A stretch of 64,000 bases of DNA, taken from NCBI RefSeq assembly GCF_040802235.1, contig NC_133169.1:42601034-42665033 (forward strand), in the 5' to 3' direction. Source of the stretch: Manis javanica. Lineage: Eukaryota > Chordata > Mammalia > Pholidota > Manidae. Positions 57,191 to 64,000 of the stretch are shown here, piece after piece. The translations under genes and the position numbers were made by a program. The notes below the pieces were generated by a model. That model saw only the letters and a program-made list of their open reading frames with translations. It did no database searches and was not told the origin of the DNA. Every line of letters begins with the position of its first letter. The stretch's first letter is position 1.

Positions 57191-60100
57191 GGGTGAGAAG
57201 GTCCGCCCAGGCCATTTTCTCCCCTTTTTACGTTAGCCATATAAGGAGTGCTATTTCCATATTTCCCAGGGGTCCTAAAATTGGATTTCCTTTTGTTTTA
57301 CCATGAGTACATACACAGATCTCAGTTTATTTTAATAAGAAAATACATGCGAAACTTGAAAATACTGTCCTTGACACATAATAGAAACGCATCTTCTTCT
57401 ATATACTATCAGTATCCTACATAGTGTATTTTTAATACTGAATATTTATTACCAAGCCCCACCTCAAGATGTGTGTCCCAGCACCTCGAACAGCTCCAAG
57501 TCCACGGAAGGCACCTTCTCATAGGGTCTACGTGGATTTTATTTCTCCATGCTTTTCCTTTGTTTCCATCTGCCTTTTTCTTTCTTCATAACTTCCGTGT
57601 CTGTTCAAGGCACTTCTTGTGAGACTGTCCAATAAGAAGTGGAGAGAGAAGATATTTCAAAGGGAAATAGATGCCAAATCACAAGAATGAACAAAGGAAA
57701 ATACATTCTCATGGACTGGATGTACTTGTATGGGAAAACAGGTGTCTTCCACTTTACAGCTGAGGGAATAGCGATGGAGAATAAAAAACACAAGTCCTTG
57801 TTTATCAATTGGTTTCAGTATTATCCATTACTATAATCTTTTATTGCAGTTGCTAGAATACATAAGAAGTAACTGATATTTCACTTGAAGCCTTTCATTT
57901 TTCCCCATTAATGGGTTAGCAAGATGGCAAACCATTAAATGTAATGTGACAAAATTAGTCAAACACTAGAATAACCAAAAAATGACTCTAACTACTTTCC
58001 TTGCCTCAGTACTAGAAAACTTATTTTCTAAATTGAATAAAGTCAATATAAAACTTTTAAATATTATGCTGAGATATTGAATCATAAGAGAAACATTCAG
58101 AACATGGGACATTATAGTTATTTTAAGAGGGAGACTGGTTTTTAGCAGGTGTTCACATTTTAATGAACAAAAACTTCTAAGTCTTGTGAGTTGTATACGG
58201 AAATGTGCGTCCATCTGTGCACGTGTGTGCTGTAGGAGGGTGGTGGGCTCACGATTTCCTGGGAGGCTGAGGAGGTGGACAGTGGAGAGGTGGGTGAAGG
58301 ATGACCCCACTAATGCTTTTCTCCTCTTTTGGTCCCAGGCGACAGTGATTATGTCCATATATAAGGTTACATTTTTTGCAATTAACCTTATTTTCAGCAC
58401 AACTTAAAATCAGAATGAAACTGAGTGCCTAGAAGTATTGGTGAAAAGTAAGTAGAACGATATTTCTCCAGGCCATATATCCTTCCCGAGCCTCAATGGC
58501 ATTACAAAAAATGTGCAATAGCAGGAGCAATGCTGCTGTTTTTAGAAAGCAGCATTCCATCAGCTACTGCGAGAAGGGAGTGAAAAAGTCTTCAGCTTTA
58601 AATCCTGTAAGTATCAGCAACTTCTCTTTTCCAACAGTTATATATTCATTTAGGGTATATTTATAAACCATATATTTTGTTTGGTGTTTTGTGTGTGTTA
58701 ATTAAACCAAGAACAATTTTAAAAAGTGATACAGATAGGTGGATACAAATAAATTGATAGGTAGCTACTAGTCTATATGCATAGAATAAAGCATGCAAAC
58801 TGGATAGCATAAATAATTAAATGATTTTAAAATGGAGCTTGTTTTTCATTACAGATTTATCTATCTACAAAATCAGGGTTATAATATCCTAAGGAACCAC
58901 CAATAGCATTATATATAAAGATCTACAATTCCACATTACAAGACAAATATCTTGGGTAGCACAGAAACTGATTTTTTAAATAACATATTAGATTAATGTT
59001 TTTTGATATCAACAGATTTATTTAGACTAAAAGGAAAGGTGCGTAGAAATCCAAAACAAAGTAGGAATTAATGTTGATATATACAGAAGTCTATTTAGAA
59101 AGTCTTGTTAGGAAGACCTAAAATCTATTAATCTTTTATATTAATAAATCATGAATTTTATATATATATGTCTGTATGTGTGTGTGCATATACATATAGT
59201 TGTTACACCACAAGAGGTATGGTACTTAAAGATTACTCAGATAATTATTTGTGTATTAATGGTTTCTAGTAAAAAATATGCTCAAATATTTGGGACAGAA
59301 ATTGGTACATATTTTGTGTACTTGATTTGGAAGTTTTCTTTGCTCCAAATATATTTGACAGATATGCTCAGGTAAATATTTTTCTTCATATGTTTGAAAA
59401 TTGATGACCACTTCTGTAATTCCTACATAGGTTTAACACATTTTGAATTACATATGCAAAAAAATGTTGCCTAAGCAGAGGTTGTTTGTTGTTTCATCTC
59501 AAATACAGACAATACTGTCCATCTTCTAATATCCAGTTATTCAATATAATTCTCAAATGATTTATAAAGTCACTCTGGTTGATAGATAGATAGGGTCTGT
59601 GTTGCATGTGAAAACTATTGATAATTTTTACAGAATTATCTCAAACACTAATAAATTAAGTGTTATGATCCATATAGTTTCTCGTGGTCATTACTATTGA
59701 CATAAATAATTCACAGGGAGTTTTACCAGAAGAACATCTGGCTATTTATTGGAGAACATCTTAAAGCCTCCTTGGTGAGAGAACAGTTCTTGTAACTGTA
59801 GAAGACTGAACTTCCACATTTCCCAACAGATCAACAGAAAATCTCTCTGGAAAAGATAAACTATATCCTTGGAAATGAAATTACCAAGTTAGTAATGCAT
59901 TGTTGTGTACTTTTCTTTCAGTGGTTAATATTCCACAATTCCCATTTTTCCAATTTTGACACTCACTTATTTGGGGATGTAACAAATCAGTATCATACTT
60001 AGCCAATATGAGGAGTTCTAATGTGGTAACCACCTGATTCTTTTCAATATGTTACCTAACACAGAACTGTTCAGATACTGACACTGGCAAGTTTTCTTCA

Positions 60101-61424
60101 TTAGGATCCAAACTGCTTCCTGGGGTCTAGGATTTATTCTGGCCCATAAATCCTTTTCCTTCCCTTTCCACCACTGGAGATTTTGGGCTGGAAAAGTTTG
60201 CCCCATTAGTCACCCCTTGTTCTTGCCTTTGCAGAGGCAGTTACATGAGCTTTTCTTATTATCAGCCTTTTCTCTCAGTTCTTCCAGCTCAGCACAGAGA
60301 CGAACTAAGGCACACTTTATCCTGAGACAAGGGAGAATCACATTTTTGTTGATTATTAGTGTCCTGCCTGCTGGGAGGGCAGGGAAGCTGGACTGCATGG
60401 GAGGCCCTGCTCCTGCTTTTGATCACGCTGATTTACGGAGTTCTGCTGAGGATATCAAGCACCTTATATATTGTAGGCATTTCCCTTCCTATTGCTCATG
60501 TTTAGACATTGCTAAGCTAGATGGCAGCTCCTGAATCACATGAACTCAAAGATGCTTATCTGTGTATGAGTAACCTTCAAGTAATATACTTAAATTTTCA
60601 GTGAAGGCTTCTGAAGGTATAACAATTTTGGTAGAATGAGTAGTTCTCTGTGTACAGGACAGACCTGATGGCAGATCAGCAGGACAAAGGATACGCTGGT
60701 GCTAATTGTCCCCATCGCCACACCACGTAAGGCACCAGCCACTCTGCCTAGTTGGGGTGAGGCTGAAGAAGAGAAGTGAGTTACATTCGCAAGAATTCAT
60801 CACAGAGAATTTTAGCTTCCTTTTCCTCTTTAATACCTTATAATATTTTAGAATTTAATGACTATAGTTCATATGTCTTCTGATGATAGAGAACATTCTT
60901 TTAGTCGTTGATTTGCAATGACTTACAACCTAGCTATTGTACAATGATATAACTGCACATCAAGTTTATATGTCACCTACCTCTGGCTCTTCATCCTGGA
61001 GAGATAAAAAATGAGCTTACGAGGCTTGCAATATTTTAGGGTAATTTCAGTGTTTGCTATTTTGGAGAATACATTGTGGTTTTGTATAATGCTTAATGGA
61101 TTATAGACTTTAATGAAATGCTATCATGTATTACCCACTGTATAGTATGTAGCAAAACATTCATTTGCTGTCAGGTTTGCATAATTGATATCATTGGTGA
61201 CAGTTCACTGACTACCCTGGGGGTGCTAGAGCTCTGTGGCAAGGGCTGTTTTTCTTTTTTTCTTTTTTATGATGATTGATACATAGAAATGAGTTGTGTA
61301 GAGAAAATAAACAGTAACCAAAGCAGGCAGATAATAGTTCTGCTCACGTATCAGATTAACTGGGATCAGTTTTTCTTCAGAAAGAATATTTGAAGTGTTA
61401 TTAAAGTCACTATGATCACTTGTT
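57191..61424. other. No gene seen
   Basis: Intergenic, AT-rich, with a short (GATA)n at 59,580-59,592. A donor-like agg then gtgaga lies near 57,190 at the island edge. Short frames (58,186-58,407; 60,217-60,534) have no recognisable motif. Confidence 0.5.
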
Positions 61425-61768
61425 TGTTAAGGTCTGTCGCGTGCCCTGTCCTCGCCGGCAAGAACAGCATGCAACAACAGCAGGATTCTTCTGCAGAAAG
61501 CTTTATTCTTCAGCTCTTTGTGAAACAAATGAGTTGGGCAGGACCCAGAGGGGAAGGAGAGGCTTGCTTATATAGTTCTCATGCTCTGACCTGGTTGGTG
61601 TGGCTCCATATGCCTTATTAGCATAACCATTTGGTGGGTCTCATTGGTCCTTATGCCAAGGCGCAATTAGCATGTAGTTTAGTGGTATGGGATGATTTGT
61701 CATTAGGAAGTTCAGGGCCTTCCGGCTGCCCTGCATTGGGCGCTATTTTCTGAGCGCGGCTGCCAACA
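61425..61768 (-). repeat. 3' LTR of the ERVK-like provirus, 344 bp
   Basis: On the minus strand it starts TGTTGGCAGCCGCGCTC, very like the start of IAP-family LTRs, and ends CTTAACA. A TATA-like ctatataa lies at 61,568-61,575 (complement) and AATAAA at 61,502-61,507 (complement), giving a U3 of about 190 bp and U5 of about 60 bp. The short length is typical of IAP-type LTRs. Confidence 0.9.
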
Positions 61769-61784
61769 TCTCCCCCTTTTTTGT
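61769..61784 (-). other. Polypurine tract of the ERVK-like provirus
   Basis: On the minus strand, aaaaaagggggaga directly adjoins the LTR start. A second similar tract, ccaaaaagggggc, lies at 61,858-61,870, about 80 bp upstream on that strand. Confidence 0.85.
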
Positions 61785-62114
61785 CTAACAGAAGCTCAAG
61801 GCGGAACTTGCCAGCAGAGGCGGAGACAGAGGCCTGACCTCCATCATACTTCCTGATGCCCCCTTTTTGGAGAGGGGTTCTGGGCATCTACCCCTATGCA
61901 GTCAGGCATGCCTCTCAGAGGGGTCCAAGACCTCTTGCAGTGCTTTGCCTTGCATCCTCTGGCTGGCGTTGGGACCGCTTGGTACAAAGGGTTTGGACCC
62001 TTTTTCTCAACCCTCTTGCACCATGAGCTTCTTAAAGAAAGCTGTGATTAAGCATTGAGGTACTCGGGCCTGGTGCAGTGCCACATGGGCTCAGGGTGCA
62101 AGAGCTACCTCAAG
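61785..62114 (-). other. 3' untranslated part between env and polypurine tract
   Basis: About 330 bp with no ORF that resembles an accessory protein (Rec/Rex-type). It could hold an RNA export element, as in simple betaretroviruses, but none can be identified by eye. Confidence 0.5.
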
Positions 62115-63890
62115 CTAAAGCCGAGCTTCCTTCTTAAGCATGTTGAGCCACACTTGGGGAGAGGCGCCAACGTCTATCGCCATTAGGGCTTGAGCAAGGA
62201 TCACCTTGTCCTGCTTATGTTGGTTGCGGAGTCTGCATAACAACCAGAGTAAGAGCATGAGACCTCCAAGCAGGAACACGCCCATCCCAGCCATGCCCGC
62301 CCACTCCTTGACGTGGGAGAGAGCTCTGAGGAACCAGGAAGAGAGTCCTTCTGCTACGGAGATATCTAGACGGGTGGAGTTGATGTGGATAATTTCTCGC
62401 CCCAGCTCTTCTAGTGTCCCATCGAAGTCTTGGGACCAGTTTCCTGAAAGATACTGGGACAGGTCTTGTGACAGATTAGCTGCCCGTGTAAAATTTTTAT
62501 ATTGAATGCTAGCGATGCAGAGGGCACGATATTTCCGCTCACATCCCAATTGGGCCATTTGCCAGAGCACCTCTATTTGTTCCTCCACGAGATCTATGCG
62601 TTGATTGAGGATCATTATTCCTCCTTTCAGTTTGCCATCAAGTGTGGACTGTTGGTCCAGGGCAGAAGCTACTGAGGCTGCAAGGTTATTGAGCTCTGTA
62701 GCCGATTTGATGGAGGTGTCTAAAGCTATACCAGCGGCGGTGGCTGCGACCGCGGTCGCGGAGATCAGGAGCACTATGGCGGCTATAACACCGAAATCGC
62801 GCCTTTCTCGAAACAGAGTCATGGTGTTAGGGGCGTCTACGGGAACAGGGACCCAACGGGGGATGCGGACTACCAAAGCATTGGTAAAGTTACGTGCATC
62901 CCAACACTGAGACAGAAAGCAGGTTTCATTGGAGCAGGAGTCAAAGCTACTATTGGATAAGATAAACAGAAATGGGGGGTATACGCATACTGGAGAAGGT
63001 GGAAAAAGGGAATTAGGTGACTCTGGACCTGATTTTGCTGAACACGTGTAGTTCTCGTTGTTATGGGTCATGATCATGTTCCAGTGTGCGCGCATGCGGT
63101 TATTCTCGCACCAAAAGGTGATATTTTTTACACCGATTCCCCCACCCTGGAGGGCGGAAAAGGGGGAGAGGTCGGTACACGAGCCATTGACTCCACACAG
63201 CATCCATTTATGGAAGGGGTTCATGCTCAGCTGCTGACGAAACTCGCCTTCGAGCACCTTTACTGGCCACCAAGCCTCATTGGCTGGTCGTCCCTCCATA
63301 TCTGGGGAGATGGTAAACTCCTGCCTCTCAGTTGCCCACGTTACTACAGTTGACTGACAGTCAGTCCAGGGCCACAGCTCTCCCTCATAGTCGCCCACAC
63401 AATGGGAGGCATATTTGGGTTGACGAGGCCTGTCGGTGGAATTGTTCCTGGGAGAGTGTACAAATGTGCCATTGATCCAGAGAACCATCTGGTGGATAGT
63501 CATGTTCTTATAGGGCGGGCTCCCTTCCTTATTAGGCCCTTCAAATTTAGCTGACATAACGGGGAGGCCACTGGCCTCTAGAATTATGTCACTGAACCAT
63601 CCGTATTTCCTCCGTTTCAGGGAGATACAGCCAGCTAGATTCTGAGTGGTGAAGCATAATGACCCATTAGTTACGAAGGATCGGTTTTCTCCCAGGGGAG
63701 CTACTAGGGTGTCTTTAACTAAGTAGGGCAAGTTCATACTAGCATTGGTAGTGAAAAAGCGCGGAAAAACAGCTGCATTGAAACGGACAGGCATAGGCTT
63801 AGGAAAGGCAGACAGGATTCCCCATCTCAATACTCCCTGAGTCGGGGTCTCCAGTGTCAGGAGCAGGGTCAGGAGGTATAGCGAAGTCAT
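62115..63890 (-). CDS. env: Intact endogenous betaretroviral envelope protein (Env)
   Basis: An uninterrupted 591-codon env with ATG at 63,890. Visible order: signal peptide (1-19), surface subunit with about a dozen Asn-X-Ser/Thr sites, RERR cleavage site (361-364), hydrophobic fusion peptide (about 365-390), heptad-rich ectodomain, CX7C loop (Cys450, Cys458), membrane span (about 531-553) and a 38-residue tail. The CX7C loop without a third cysteine is the betaretroviral/HERV-K type, not the gammaretroviral CX6CC. The TM and tail resemble the IAPE envelope group of rodents and related ERVK elements. All key features for a fusogenic glycoprotein are present, though function is unproven. Its start overlaps pol by 92 nt, the normal retroviral arrangement. 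Expression would come from a spliced RNA whose donor lies outside the window. Alternative: a preserved env under selection (syncytin-like or restriction env) rather than simply a young one. Confidence 0.95.
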   Translation of the reverse strand: MTSLYLLTLLLTLETPTQGVLRWGILSAFPKPMPVRFNAAVFPRFFTTNASMNLPYLVKDTLVAPLGENRSFVTNGSLCFTTQNLAGCISLKRRKYGWFSDIILEASGLPVMSAKFEGPNKEGSPPYKNMTIHQMVLWINGTFVHSPRNNSTDRPRQPKYASHCVGDYEGELWPWTDCQSTVVTWATERQEFTISPDMEGRPANEAWWPVKVLEGEFRQQLSMNPFHKWMLCGVNGSCTDLSPFSALQGGGIGVKNITFWCENNRMRAHWNMIMTHNNENYTCSAKSGPESPNSLFPPSPVCVYPPFLFILSNSSFDSCSNETCFLSQCWDARNFTNALVVRIPRWVPVPVDAPNTMTLFRERRDFGVIAAIVLLISATAVAATAAGIALDTSIKSATELNNLAASVASALDQQSTLDGKLKGGIMILNQRIDLVEEQIEVLWQMAQLGCERKYRALCIASIQYKNFTRAANLSQDLSQYLSGNWSQDFDGTLEELGREIIHINSTRLDISVAEGLSSWFLRALSHVKEWAGMAGMGVFLLGGLMLLLWLLCRLRNQHKQDKVILAQALMAIDVGASPQVWLNMLKKEARL

Positions 63891-64000
63891 CTCCTTTGTT
63901 TAGGACTTTCCTCGTTAGGCGCTCCGGGATCCAGAAGGGATTTTCTTCACCCTGGGGGAAAACACACACAGCTCCCCTGGATCTGATTATGATTGGATCC
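63799..64000 (-). CDS. pol: pol, C-terminal end of integrase (partial)
   Basis: An open frame enters from the right edge and runs 66 codons to TAA at 63,799-63,801, overlapping the env start in another frame. It contains [20 protein letters not shown], the basic-aromatic end of the betaretroviral integrase C-terminal domain, in which the VCVFPQ...W(I/V)PERL pattern is conserved. Only the end of the gene is in view, and nothing seen is broken. Confidence 0.85.
   Translation of the reverse strand, partial: DPIIIRSRGAVCVFPQGEENPFWIPERLTRKVLNKGDDFAIPPDPAPDTGDPDSGSIEMGNPVCLS

Larger units (their letters stand above)
61425..64000 (-). mobile_element. 3' part of a betaretrovirus-like (ERVK, IAPE-like) provirus
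   Basis: On the minus strand the order is pol end, env, 3' untranslated part, polypurine tract, 3' LTR. The 5' portion lies beyond the right edge. The env reading frame is complete and the pol frame open as far as visible, suggesting a recent insertion. The target-site duplication cannot be checked here. The base run next to the LTR end (61,419-61,424) is cttgtt; a 6-bp duplication is expected for betaretroviruses. Confidence 0.9.

Noticed and set aside
56501-57215. Overlapping 231- and 236-codon ORFs on both strands, plus others over 100 codons
   Set aside because: They lie in CpG-island DNA where stops are rare. All frames are long, products are low-complexity Arg/Gly/Ala/Pro, and no domain is recognisable.
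61651-61887. Minus-strand 78-codon ORF after env as an accessory (Rec-like) gene
   Set aside because: It runs through the polypurine tract into the LTR and has no nuclear-export or arginine-rich motif.
62206-63353. Plus-strand ORFs of about 100 codons opposite the env gene
   Set aside because: They are shadows of the minus-strand env and resemble nothing known.

Overview
The window is nuclear DNA from a placental mammal. Almost all recognisable sequence is retrotransposon-derived: L1/HAL1-type LINE fragments in both orientations, endogenous retroviruses (ERVs) and LTRs of several ages, an L1-mobilised retrocopy of the YAF2 mRNA and a 5S rRNA pseudogene. I see no Alu and no obvious carnivore, ruminant, pig or bat tRNA-SINE in 64 kb. 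That argues against a simian primate and fits a SINE-poor, L1-rich genome. A laurasiatherian such as a pangolin is only a weak guess. I found no multi-exon host protein gene. The only intact long coding sequence is a retroviral env.

Layout: 1-3.2 kb holds degraded L1 pieces, including a 140-bp segment copied into a second L1. 4.05-4.6 kb is a small GC-rich island of unknown origin. 7.5-8.9 kb holds two L1-mediated insertions with clear target-site duplications (TSDs); the larger is about 875 bp and of a family I cannot name. 11.5-13.7 kb is the YAF2 processed pseudogene. 15.7-18.5 kb holds old ERV/LTR remnants. 22.6-23.1 kb is an old interspersed repeat with a perfect 69-bp tandem duplication. 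25-31.7 kb is mostly antisense L1, interrupted by a GC-richer block and a 123-bp L1 tail with a perfect 17-bp TSD. 32.35 kb has a 5S pseudogene. 32.7-36.6 kb is an old ERV with a non-coding interior. 37.1-39.9 kb is the 5' part of an L1 (5'UTR, ORF1, endonuclease) without reverse transcriptase.

40,114-45,628 is a structurally complete but coding-defective gammaretrovirus-like provirus. Its LTRs differ at 2 of 523 positions and are flanked by GTAT. It has a proline-tRNA primer-binding site, splice donor and polypurine tract, yet gag stops after 8 codons, gag-pro-pol is replaced by about 3 kb of non-coding DNA, and only a frameshifted env tail remains. The non-coding filler is recognisably related to the interior of the 32.7-36.6 kb element. 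Young LTRs around a gutted interior imply a non-autonomous element mobilised in trans.

49.3-50.0 kb is a solo LTR with a 4-bp TSD. 50-55 kb holds HAL1/L1 fragments. 56.47-57.19 kb is a strong CpG island with no recognisable gene. The right edge (61,425-64,000, minus strand) is the 3' part of a betaretrovirus-like (ERVK, IAPE-like) provirus: integrase C-terminus, overlapping intact 591-codon env, polypurine tract and a compact 344-bp LTR. Its 5' part lies beyond the window.
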